Shown: positions 7,316 through 13,703 of the stretch, in pieces
Position numbering within the stretch: the first letter of the stretch is position 1
How the letters are laid out: each line of letters begins with the position of its first letter
Assembly (NCBI GenBank): GCA_035254305.1
Contig: DATFAS010000081.1
Span: 1 to 20,638 of the forward strand
Reading direction: 5' to 3'
DNA from: DATFAS01 sp035254305
GTDB taxonomy: Bacteria > Bacillota > Bacilli > Aneurinibacillales > RAOX-1
DNA length: 20,638 nucleotides
Notes under the pieces: model-generated
What the model saw: the letters and a program-made list of their open reading frames with translations, nothing else
Database searches by the model: none
What the model was told of the DNA's origin: nothing
Made by a program: the position numbers and the translations under genes

Positions 7316-7344
7316 AGTATATCGAATGATTTTTTTTTTGTCAA
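7316..7344 (-). promoter_or_regulatory. Sigma-A promoter of the SAM-riboswitch unit
   Basis: On the minus strand, a perfect TTGACA (7339-7344) and TATACT (7316-7321) are separated by exactly 17 bp, with a nine-A tract filling the upstream part of the spacer. Transcription would start near 7309, about 30 nt before the aptamer. The -35 begins four bases after the spoIIR stop codon. Confidence 0.8.
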
Positions 7345-7348
7345 ACTC

Positions 7349-7969
7349 CTACCCGAAGATAGCAGCAAACACCTTTTGCACGAACTCAACAAGGAAGAAC
7401 TTCACCTCAATTTGAGGAGCTTTGCCATCAGCACCCGCAGCAACTTCTTTCGTTGCCGAATCCTTCTTCTTTGCTACTGCATCCCCATTGGAAATATCCA
7501 CAAAGCAAAGCGGAGGAAACAATACACACCACCAATTCTGACCTTGGCCCGCACCAATCGTCACCCGTAAGGCCTCATACTCACCAGCAGGATAGACATA
7601 TTGCCCGTACATCTTCGTAGGGAATGGAACAACCCCTAACTCTACATTCGTTTTATAATCAAATCCTCGATTAGCAACCGTTTCATCTACAATTTGCTGG
7701 ATTTTTGGAAGTTCTTTATTAATCACACCTTCGGCTTGATTCATCGTTTGGAGCGAACCTACCTTCGTACTCAAGTACGCATTCACTTGATCACGAACGG
7801 CTCTTTTTAACGCCTGGTCTTCCGGAAGGTCACTATTAGCAATAATTCGCAAGCGAATGGATTCTTGAGGAATCGGAGCTGCAGAGAAAATCGAAGCAAC
7901 AGACTTTTGATCCTCCCAGCTCATGACTAATATAATTAAGGCAAAAAAGATAAACCCGAACTTTTTCAT
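7349..7969 (-). CDS. spoIIR: Stage II sporulation protein R
   Basis: SpoIIR is made in the forespore and secreted into the intermembrane space. There it triggers the protease SpoIIGA in the mother cell to mature sigma-E. The 206-residue protein begins with a signal peptide (MKKFGFIFFALIILVMSW). The family hallmark IRLRIIANSDLPEDQALKRAVRD follows, and conserved segments include GEYEALRVTIGAGQGQNWWCVLFPPLCF. The C-terminal tail ends EVKFFLVEFVQKVF, as usual. ATG 7969 is preceded by GAGAGGGG. It follows prmC by 94 nt; B. subtilis has ywkF in that gap, which is absent here. I could not identify a convincing sigma-F promoter upstream. Confidence 0.95.
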   Translation of the reverse strand: MKKFGFIFFALIILVMSWEDQKSVASIFSAAPIPQESIRLRIIANSDLPEDQALKRAVRDQVNAYLSTKVGSLQTMNQAEGVINKELPKIQQIVDETVANRGFDYKTNVELGVVPFPTKMYGQYVYPAGEYEALRVTIGAGQGQNWWCVLFPPLCFVDISNGDAVAKKKDSATKEVAAGADGKAPQIEVKFFLVEFVQKVFAAIFG

Positions 7970-8063
7970 CTTTTGTTTCCCCTCTCTTTTTCTTCTCTCC
8001 TTAGCACACAGTTTGGACAGAAAAGAAAGGGTTTAAACATCATTATTCAAAATTCAAAATTAT

Positions 8064-8903
8064 CTACAATCCAATCACAATTCGTTCAATCCCTGCTAAA
8101 TCTTGCACGATCTCTGTTTTTGATACCATTCCACTAGCAAGAAGAAGTTGTGCTACATCACGAGCTTGCCCCATCCCCACCTCGAAAGCAACCATTCCTC
8201 CTGGTTGTAGGATCTCTGTAAGTCCAGCACAAATTCTACGATAGAAGTCAAGGCCGTCCTCCCCACCATCAAGAGCTCGCATGGGTTCATGAACCCGAAC
8301 CTGTACATCTAGCTCTAGAATATCCTGACGCGGAATATACGGTGGATTGGAAACAAGAATATCAACCTTTTCCTGAAGTGGTGTCAACAGATCCCCCTGT
8401 AAAAAGGTAACCCGATCCTCTACACCATTCAACCGACTATTCTCTGCAGCCGTATCGAGTGATTCCCAGGCAATATCTACTGCAAACAGATGCCAAGATG
8501 AATGCTTCGCTAGGGCGATCGCAATAGCCCCACTTCCTGTACCAATATCTGCTACCTTCAAAGGAGCCTTGGGGTCACGCCGATGCAAAACCTCCTCAAC
8601 GAGAATTTCTGTCTCAGGCCGTGGGATCAATACCGATGGATTCACCTTAAAGGGCATTCCATAGAATTCCTGCTCACCAATTAAATATTGGACCGGGATT
8701 CCACTGACTCTTTGGTGTACAAGAGATTCAATCTCTTCCCACTGCCGAGGATCAAGCGTGTCATTGATCCTTATAAAAAATTGGGTCCGATCTAACTGCA
8801 ATACATGCCGTATCATAATTTCTGCCAAAAACCGACTGTCCTCCAACGAATCCATAAGCGAAGAAGCCCTAATCAGGGCTTCTCGAATGGTACATGCATT
8901 CAT
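8064..8903 (-). CDS. prmC: Release factor glutamine methyltransferase PrmC (HemK)
   Basis: This SAM-dependent enzyme methylates the glutamine of the GGQ motif in release factors RF1 and RF2, speeding peptide release. The N-terminal helical substrate-binding domain is followed by a Rossmann methyltransferase domain. GTGSGAIAIAL (residues 121-131) is the SAM loop and NPPY (186-189) the glutamine-binding catalytic motif. The frame can be read back to 8945 inside prfA. However, AAGGTG precedes the ATG at 8903, which lies one base after the prfA stop codon. That start gives 279 aa and near-perfect translational coupling to its own substrate's gene. Confidence 0.95.
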   Translation of the reverse strand: MNACTIREALIRASSLMDSLEDSRFLAEIMIRHVLQLDRTQFFIRINDTLDPRQWEEIESLVHQRVSGIPVQYLIGEQEFYGMPFKVNPSVLIPRPETEILVEEVLHRRDPKAPLKVADIGTGSGAIAIALAKHSSWHLFAVDIAWESLDTAAENSRLNGVEDRVTFLQGDLLTPLQEKVDILVSNPPYIPRQDILELDVQVRVHEPMRALDGGEDGLDFYRRICAGLTEILQPGGMVAFEVGMGQARDVAQLLLASGMVSKTEIVQDLAGIERIVIGL

Positions 8904-8904
8904 A

Positions 8905-9978
8905 TTAAACACCTTGTGCGTTCTGCATAAGTTCTGCTTGATCATGAACTACAAGGGAATTAATGATTTCATCTAATTCTCCATTAAGAACAGTATCTAG
9001 CTTATGCAGGGTAAGCCCAATGCGATGATCGGTTACCCGGCTTTGTGGGAAGTTATAGGTACGAATCCGTTCACTTCGATCCCCTGTACCTACTTTACTC
9101 TTGCGCATATCTCCATATTCCGCGGCTTGCCTCTGCTGCTCTAGATCGAATAATCGAGCACGAAGAACACGAAGTGCTTTGTCCTTATTAGAGTGCTGAG
9201 ATTTCTCATCCTGACAGCTGACGATGATCCCTGTTGGAATGTGCAGCACACGAACAGCAGACTTGGTTGTATTAACACTCTGTCCACCTGCTCCACTCGA
9301 ACAGAAGGTATCAATACGGATATCTTTATCGTGAATTTGCAGTTCTACTTCTTCTGCTTCTGGAAGGACCGCAACGGTAGCTGTTGACGTATGAATCCGT
9401 CCACCCGATTCAGTAGTCGGGATACGTTGAACACGATGTGCTCCACTCTCATACTTCAGTTTACTGAAGGCTCCTTTTCCTCTTACAGAGAAGATAACCT
9501 CTTTAAATCCACCCAAATCACTATAGTTGGCATCCATCAACTCAATTTTAAAGCCTTGCTTCTCCGCATAGCGAGTATACATGCGATATAAATCCCCAGC
9601 AAATAAAGCCGCCTCATCCCCACCTGCTGCACCACGGATCTCTACGATTACGTTCTTATCATCATTCGGATCCTTTGGCAAAAGTAGAATGTGGAGACGT
9701 TCTTCGAGACGATCTTTGGCATCTGATAACTCGTCAATCTCCATTTTGACCATTTCGCGCATCTCATCATCTAATTTTTCCTCGAGCATGGCTTTGGCGT
9801 CTTTTAATTGCCCAGTAGTTGATCTATATTCACGATAAGCCTGAATCGTTTCTTCCATATCGGACTGTTCCTTCGAATATTCACGAAGCTTAGATGGATC
9901 ATTCATAACTGAAGGGTCACATAGTAACTCTGTAAGCTTCTCATAACGTTGTTCTACTGCTTCTAAACGGTCAAACAT
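8905..9978 (-). CDS. prfA: Peptide chain release factor 1
   Basis: RF1 reads UAA and UAG stop codons and triggers hydrolysis of the peptidyl-tRNA on the ribosome. The 357-residue protein has an N-terminal coiled-coil domain, the codon-reading loop HRVQRIPTTE with the RF1-type P-x-T tripeptide (187-189), and the catalytic GGQ at 231-233 within SSGAGGQSVNTT. The length is standard. The ATG at 9978 follows AGAGGTGA. It is the first gene of prfA-prmC-spoIIR and has a perfect consensus promoter. Confidence 0.97.
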   Translation of the reverse strand: MFDRLEAVEQRYEKLTELLCDPSVMNDPSKLREYSKEQSDMEETIQAYREYRSTTGQLKDAKAMLEEKLDDEMREMVKMEIDELSDAKDRLEERLHILLLPKDPNDDKNVIVEIRGAAGGDEAALFAGDLYRMYTRYAEKQGFKIELMDANYSDLGGFKEVIFSVRGKGAFSKLKYESGAHRVQRIPTTESGGRIHTSTATVAVLPEAEEVELQIHDKDIRIDTFCSSGAGGQSVNTTKSAVRVLHIPTGIIVSCQDEKSQHSNKDKALRVLRARLFDLEQQRQAAEYGDMRKSKVGTGDRSERIRTYNFPQSRVTDHRIGLTLHKLDTVLNGELDEIINSLVVHDQAELMQNAQGV

Positions 9979-10019
9979 TTCGTTTCACCTCTAACTGAAT
10001 AATTAAGTATAACAGTATA

Positions 10020-10048
10020 ATTATAGTTAAGGTTATACAAAATGTCAA
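10020..10048 (-). promoter_or_regulatory. Consensus sigma-A promoter of prfA-prmC-spoIIR
   Basis: On the minus strand the sequence is a perfect TTGACA (10043-10048), a 17-bp spacer and a perfect TATAAT (10020-10025). The transcription start would be near 10013, giving a 35-nt leader to the prfA ATG. The -35 hexamer overlaps the last two bases of the upstream terminator hairpin. Confidence 0.88.
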
Positions 10049-10076
10049 AGGTCCGGTATCAACCGGACCTTTTTGC
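10047..10076. terminator. Terminator hairpin downstream of the YhcN-like gene
   Basis: A 10-bp perfect inverted repeat (AAAGGTCCGG at 10047-10056, CCGGACCTTT at 10063-10072, 6-nt loop) lies between the YhcN-like gene and prfA. On the plus strand it is followed by five Ts; on the minus strand by TTTGACATTTTG. It most likely ends the lipoprotein transcript and may also block plus-strand antisense transcription. Confidence 0.75.
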
Positions 10077-10089
10077 GCTGTCTATTTTT

Positions 10090-10530
10090 TTATCTGACAT
10101 TCACATCAATATTGTATCGTGGGAATTTCATTTTCAATACGTTGTACACACGACTTTTAATTTTGGCTACATTCTCCGGTGTGGAATTTGGCACGTGAAT
10201 GGTGACATGTGCCGTTCCCCCATTAATGGCAGCCTTTGCGTGACTAACCCCTTTAACTTGCGTAGACATTTCCGCCAAAATTTTGGCATCTGCGCCAAGG
10301 TTAAACAGATCATTTTGCCCCGTTACCATGTTCGGATTTAAATCACTTCGTTGGAAATCATTTTTGAAGCCTTTGTCATCATCGTAAGGGCCGGATGGGT
10401 TATTATAAATGTGGTTCCCTTTAATACCTTGTACATGTGTTCGATCGTCCGATGCAGTGGGGGAACAAGCTGCTGCAGTAAAGCATACCAGGCAAAGCAT
10501 AGAGGCATAAACAAGGTTTTTTACTGACAA
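10090..10530 (-). CDS. YhcN/YlaJ-family sporulation lipoprotein
   Basis: A secreted lipoprotein of the YhcN/YlaJ family, whose members are found in spores and act in germination or outgrowth. A lipoprotein signal peptide ends with the lipobox-like TAAAC (Cys22). The mature part contains an asparagine- and aspartate-rich linker, then a domain with ADAKILAEMSTQVKGVSHAKAAI and TAHVTIHV, typical of the family. The frame is open to a GTG at 10539, but AAGGAGGTGG overlaps that codon and is correctly spaced from the TTG at 10530, giving 146 aa. It stands alone between the divergent YeiH gene and a terminator. The exact role is not known. Confidence 0.85.
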   Translation of the reverse strand: MSVKNLVYASMLCLVCFTAAACSPTASDDRTHVQGIKGNHIYNNPSGPYDDDKGFKNDFQRSDLNPNMVTGQNDLFNLGADAKILAEMSTQVKGVSHAKAAINGGTAHVTIHVPNSTPENVAKIKSRVYNVLKMKFPRYNIDVNVR

Positions 10531-10539
10531 GAAAGCCAC

Positions 10540-10767
10540 CTCCTTGGGATTAGCTTATCCAGTACAGATAGTTTCTCTCTTTAGAATTGTTTCCTTTGTA
10601 GGTACAGCATTCCACTTTATTTATTTAAACTTCTTCTCATACTATAATTTATCATTAGTTTTTTTAATGATTATCATAAATTTGTCTCGTTTTTCTTTTT
10701 ATACTTTTATATTTATTCTTAGTTTAAGGAGAAACTTTTTCTATAAGTGCTAAAGGACGTGGAAAAT
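10540..10767. other. Divergent AT-rich intergenic region between the lipoprotein and YeiH genes
   Basis: This very AT-rich region separates the minus-strand lipoprotein gene from the plus-strand transporter gene and must carry both promoters. On the plus strand the best pair is TTGTCT (10682-10687) and TTTTAT (10705-10710), which is weak. A 7-bp inverted repeat (ATCATTA/TAATGAT) spans about 10651-10672, and a Fur-like element overlaps it. I see no gene. Confidence 0.5.
10662..10676 (+). promoter_or_regulatory. Candidate Fur-family operator upstream of the YeiH gene
   Basis: TTTTAATGATTATCA matches 12 of 14 informative positions of the Bacillus 7-1-7 Fur box (TGATAATnATTATCA) and resembles the related PerR box. 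It lies just upstream of the best -35 candidate for the transporter gene. The surrounding sequence is AT-rich, so a chance match is quite possible. Confidence 0.35.
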
Positions 10768-11817
10768 ATGAAGGGCTTCAATTCAATGAAAATCCCACAC
10801 CAGCAAGTCCAAGATTATTCAAATAAAAAAAAGTCCATAAATCCTCTTTTTAACTGGATCGGTGGAATTTTATTTACATTCATTATCGCTGTGATTGGGA
10901 TTAGCGCTGCCAAGCTTCCTCTGATCGAGAAGTTAGGCCCTATGGTGACAGCCATCTTAATTGCCATGATTTATAGACAAGTTGCTGGCTATCCTGAAGC
11001 GGTACGAAGTGGGGTACAATTTGCGGGAAAAAAAATCTTGCGTATGGCTATTATCTTATTTGGCTTTAAGCTAAATGTAGAGATCATCCTACACCAGGGA
11101 TTAGGTCTTCTAGCCAGAGATGCCATTACGATCATCCTAGCTATGGCTGTAACCCTGCTTATAGCACGCTGGTTGAAAGCTGATTTTTCTTTATCCTTGC
11201 TTCTTGCAGTTGGTACCGGGGTATGTGGTGCAGCAGCGATTGCTGCCGTTTCACCAATTGTTAAAGCAAAGGATGACGAAACAGCGATCGGAGTTGGAAT
11301 TATCGCCCTTATGGGGACTATTTTCACGATTTTATATACAATTTTAAGACCCATCCTACAACTAAGTGATCTGCAATATGGCATTTGGTCAGGAATTAGC
11401 TTACACGAAATAGCTCATGTTGCGGCTGCGGCTGCTCCTGCCGGACAGGATGCGGTTGCGGTTGCTTTATTAGCAAAACTAGGTAGAGTCCTTCTCTTGA
11501 TTCCTCTTTGCTTTATTTTAGCCGCCTGGATGAAAAAAAAGAATGCAACAGACGGTCAAGTAAAGGTGGAATTCCCTTGGTTTCTTATCGGATTTATTGT
11601 CACAAGCCTTATTGGCACTTATGTACCGATTCCTAAAGCTTTCATGCAGGACTTAGCTACACTTAGCTCCTTTTTGCTTACAGCAGCTATGGTAGGCTTA
11701 GGGCTTAACGTCAGCCTGCAAGCCCTTCGGACGAAAGCATTTAAACCTCTAATTAGTATGACAATCGCTTCAATTGTATTGTCGATCTTCACTTTTTTCT
11801 TGGTAATTCTATTCTAG
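10768..11817 (+). CDS. YeiH-family (UPF0324) membrane protein, putative sulfate exporter
   Basis: This polytopic membrane protein of about 350 residues has roughly ten hydrophobic helices and belongs to the YeiH/UPF0324 family, annotated as putative sulfate exporters on thin evidence. Family landmarks include LGPMVTAILIAMIYR, GVQFAGKKILRMAIILFGFKL, GVCGAAAIAAVSPIVKA and SLHEIAHVAAAAAPAG. It is the only plus-strand gene of the window. The frame extends to a GTG at 10747, but AAAGGA precedes the ATG at 10768 by about 10 nt, which I prefer. Its stop overlaps, tail to tail, the end of the small membrane protein gene. The LysR-type regulator often found beside yeiH genes is not present. Substrate unproven. 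Confidence 0.88.
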   Translation: MKGFNSMKIPHQQVQDYSNKKKSINPLFNWIGGILFTFIIAVIGISAAKLPLIEKLGPMVTAILIAMIYRQVAGYPEAVRSGVQFAGKKILRMAIILFGFKLNVEIILHQGLGLLARDAITIILAMAVTLLIARWLKADFSLSLLLAVGTGVCGAAAIAAVSPIVKAKDDETAIGVGIIALMGTIFTILYTILRPILQLSDLQYGIWSGISLHEIAHVAAAAAPAGQDAVAVALLAKLGRVLLLIPLCFILAAWMKKKNATDGQVKVEFPWFLIGFIVTSLIGTYVPIPKAFMQDLATLSSFLLTAAMVGLGLNVSLQALRTKAFKPLISMTIASIVLSIFTFFLVILF

Positions 11818-12189
11818 ACGGATCACAGAGCATGGCGCTGAATGCGTTGTGCTCTTTTTCTCATCGGCATCCCACAAACTACTTAAGAAATCCTTAATAA
11901 ATTTCCGATAAACGACATTCTTCCCCTTCCGAGCAGCATCCTTCATTCCATTTATTAAGATCAGAGTGGCCACGAAGAAAGTAATCCCCCCAGATATCAT
12001 CTGAATCTCTCTTGATAATCCACACTGTGAGGTTGTTTGAATAACGATAACAGCTGGGATGATCACCATTACCCAAAAACCATAGCTGAAATAGTACTTC
12101 ATCAACCGATAGGTTCTTCGGGTATTTTTCAGCAGGAAGTAAGTAGACAAGATTAAGAAGGCCTCTACCACGAATAGGAAACTTATCAT
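11809..12189 (-). CDS. Small membrane protein of unknown function
   Basis: I do not recognise this 126-residue protein. It shows three hydrophobic segments (about residues 2-20, 36-53 and 63-81). Basic connecting loops (KNTRRTYR) and a basic cytoplasmic tail (MKDAARKGKNVVYRKFIKDF) suggest an N-out, C-in arrangement. The frame reaches a GTG at 12198, but AAGGTGA overlaps it and lies 5 nt before the ATG at 12189. A good sigma-A promoter lies upstream. Its 3' end overlaps the end of the opposing YeiH gene by 9 nt and contains the latter's terminator hairpin in antisense. The promoter, ribosome-binding site and topology make it credible as a gene. Confidence 0.7.
   Translation of the reverse strand: MISFLFVVEAFLILSTYFLLKNTRRTYRLMKYYFSYGFWVMVIIPAVIVIQTTSQCGLSREIQMISGGITFFVATLILINGMKDAARKGKNVVYRKFIKDFLSSLWDADEKKSTTHSAPCSVIRLE
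11827..11859 (+). terminator. Terminator of the YeiH gene, embedded in the opposing gene
   Basis: On the plus strand a 12-bp stem (AGAGCATGGCGC with GCGTTGTGCTCT, three G-U pairs, 5-nt loop) is followed by TTTTTC. It begins 10 bases after the YeiH stop codon and lies within the last codons of the small membrane protein gene on the other strand. Confidence 0.8.
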
Positions 12190-12232
12190 TATAATCACCT
12201 TAATTCATATAGTTATACTAGGTTTTAAGGTT

Positions 12233-12260
12233 ATTATAAACGATATCCTAAAATATTCAA
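12233..12260 (-). promoter_or_regulatory. Sigma-A promoter of the small membrane protein gene
   Basis: On the minus strand, TTGAAT (12255-12260) and a perfect TATAAT (12233-12238) are separated by 16 bp. Transcription would begin near 12226, about 37 nt before the ATG. It lies just past the tdk stop codon. Confidence 0.65.
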
Positions 12261-12269
12261 CAAAAAAAT

Positions 12270-12839
12270 TTATAGTGGTGGATGAGCATGACATCTCCGA
12301 CACACCGGATAATAAGCTTCGTTCCCACCTATTTTGATTTGTTCCCCCGTATATACAGGTTTTCCATCCTCCACCCGAAGTGCCATGATGGCCTTGCGTT
12401 CACAGAACCAGCAGATTGTCTTCATCTCTTCTATCTTATCTGCATAAAGCAGCATATATTTACTACCCTCAAATAGTTCATTTTGAAAATCATTTTTCAA
12501 CCCGAATCCCATGACTGGTACATTCAGTTCATCTACAATCGCAGCCAGCTGAAGGATATGTTCCTTAGAAAGGAATTGACACTCATCGATCAGTACACAG
12601 GCTGGTTTGGGGGATTGGTTTCTTATCCTTTCATAAATATTTGTATCCTCGAAGATCGGAATTGCTTTTCTCCTCAATCCAATCCTCGAAGACACATACC
12701 CTACCTCATCCCGATTATCAATAGCTGAAGTGAAGATAAGCACAGATTTATTCTGCTCCTCATAATTATGAGAAACCTTGAGAATTTCGATCGACTTCCC
12801 ACTGTTCATTGCTCCATACTTGAAGAATAACTGGGCCAC
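12270..12839 (-). CDS. tdk: Thymidine kinase, streptococcal/E. coli-like subtype
   Basis: This enzyme phosphorylates thymidine with ATP to make dTMP in the salvage pathway. The 189-residue type II kinase has a Walker A loop GAMNSGKS (residues 9-16), the catalytic segment DECQFL (Asp85, Glu86) and a zinc site formed by Cys143/Cys146 and Cys180/Cys183. The motifs YGAMNSGKS, VSSRIGL, DECQFL, KTICWFC and IGGNEAYYPVC match Streptococcus, Lactobacillus and E. coli enzymes. B. subtilis Tdk instead has GSMFSGKS and DEVQFF. The frame is open to 12902, but AAAGGAGG lies 7 nt before the GTG at 12839, giving the usual length. The position between rpmE and prfA is the conserved one. Confidence 0.95.
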   Translation of the reverse strand: MAQLFFKYGAMNSGKSIEILKVSHNYEEQNKSVLIFTSAIDNRDEVGYVSSRIGLRRKAIPIFEDTNIYERIRNQSPKPACVLIDECQFLSKEHILQLAAIVDELNVPVMGFGLKNDFQNELFEGSKYMLLYADKIEEMKTICWFCERKAIMALRVEDGKPVYTGEQIKIGGNEAYYPVCRRCHAHPPL

Positions 12840-12873
12840 AATGGTTCCTCCTTTTGATGCAACAACTCGTTTA

Positions 12874-12902
12874 AAAATAGCAGGAAATGAAGCGAAATAC
12901 AA
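12874..12902 (-). promoter_or_regulatory. Possible weak promoter of tdk
   Basis: On the minus strand, TTGTAT (12897-12902) and TATTTT (12874-12879) are 17 bp apart. They match 3 and 4 of 6 consensus bases. Because a strong terminator lies just upstream, tdk should need its own promoter somewhere in 12840-12953, and this is the best candidate I see. Confidence 0.35.
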
Positions 12903-12953
12903 TGGGATGGTTTAGTTAGTCTGGCAGGGTAAGGGAGATGGTGATACCTTTTC

Positions 12954-12995
12954 AAAAAAAGAAGCAAACAAGTGATATCTCCACTCATCTGCTCC
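12954..12995 (-). terminator. Strong terminator of the atoE-scoAB operon
   Basis: On the minus strand a 14-bp stem (GGAGCAGATGAGTG with CACTTGTTTGCTTC, 7-nt loop, several G-U pairs) is followed by seven Ts (complement of 12954-12960). It lies 43 nt after the scoB stop. Because it relies on G-U pairs, the same DNA read on the plus strand would give A-C mismatches, so it works in one direction only. Confidence 0.82.
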
Positions 12996-13037
12996 ATATT
13001 AATGCCCCTATTCCAATAGAAACGAATATGACCCTCC

Positions 13038-13676
13038 CTACAACCCAGGAGCTACCGTAAACTCTGCCTCTGTGTTGTTCTTCACTTCTTCCACTGTCAC
13101 ACCCTCCTGGGTTTCCACTAGAACCATACCATCATCTGTAAAATCAAAAACAGCCATATCCGTTATCAGACGGTGTACAACACCCCTTCCTGTTAATGGA
13201 AGCGTACACTCCTTCTTAATCTTAGACTCACCGTGCTTATTTACATGCTCCATGATGACGACAACACGCTTAGCCCCATTCACTAAGTCCATCGCGCCGC
13301 CCATCCCCTTAATCATCTTACCTGGAATCATCCAGTTAGCTAGATCACCTGCCTCGGACACCTCCATACCACCAAGAATCGCTAGATCAATATGTCCTCC
13401 CCGAATCATAGCGAATGATTCTGCACTATCGAAGAAAGAAGCCCCCGGAACCACCGTTACCGTCTCCTTACCCGCATTGATTAGATCAGGATCTTCTTCA
13501 CCAGCAACAGGGAAAGGCCCAATTCCTAGCAGCCCATTCTCGGACTGGAGTAACACATTATAATCACTAGGGATTTCGTTAGCCACAAGGGTTGGCATAC
13601 CTATCCCTAAGTTCACATTCATTCCATCTTGAATTTCCAAAACCGCACGTTTCACAATCGATAACCGGCTATCCAT
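13038..13676 (-). CDS. scoB: Succinyl-CoA:3-ketoacid CoA-transferase, subunit B
   Basis: This is the beta subunit of the enzyme that transfers CoA from succinyl-CoA to acetoacetate, making acetoacetyl-CoA. It has 212 residues. The catalytic glutamate lies in LQSENGLLGIGP (Glu46), and other family segments are NLGIGMPTLVANEIP, SAESFAMIRGGHIDLAILGG and WMIPGKMIKGMGGAMDLV. It is closely similar to B. subtilis ScoB. The frame extends to an ATG at 13700, but GGGGAGGGG lies 6 nt before the ATG at 13676, which I take as the start. It is the last gene of atoE-scoA-scoB and ends at a strong terminator. The very similar E. coli-type AtoA is a less likely reading. Confidence 0.95.
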   Translation of the reverse strand: MDSRLSIVKRAVLEIQDGMNVNLGIGMPTLVANEIPSDYNVLLQSENGLLGIGPFPVAGEEDPDLINAGKETVTVVPGASFFDSAESFAMIRGGHIDLAILGGMEVSEAGDLANWMIPGKMIKGMGGAMDLVNGAKRVVVIMEHVNKHGESKIKKECTLPLTGRGVVHRLITDMAVFDFTDDGMVLVETQEGVTVEEVKNNTEAEFTVAPGL

Positions 13677-13703
13677 TCTTATCCCCTCCCCATTCTTCAA
13701 ATT

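Noticed and set aside
7970..8063. Sigma-F promoter for spoIIR
   Set aside because: No GTATA-type -35 paired with a GGnnAnA-type -10 at the right distance; the region has only a short repeated TTTTGAA motif.
10989..11384. 131-codon minus-strand open frame opposite the YeiH gene
   Set aside because: It is antisense to conserved transmembrane helices and has no ribosome-binding site; a shadow of the transporter gene.
12014..12022. Single DnaA-box-like sequence TAATCCACA in the small membrane protein gene
   Set aside because: Isolated one-mismatch match with no neighbours, expected by chance in a window of this size.
13072..13563. 163-codon plus-strand open frame opposite scoB
   Set aside because: It lies entirely antisense to a clear scoB, has no ribosome-binding site or recognisable domain, and is a by-product of the codon use of the real gene.
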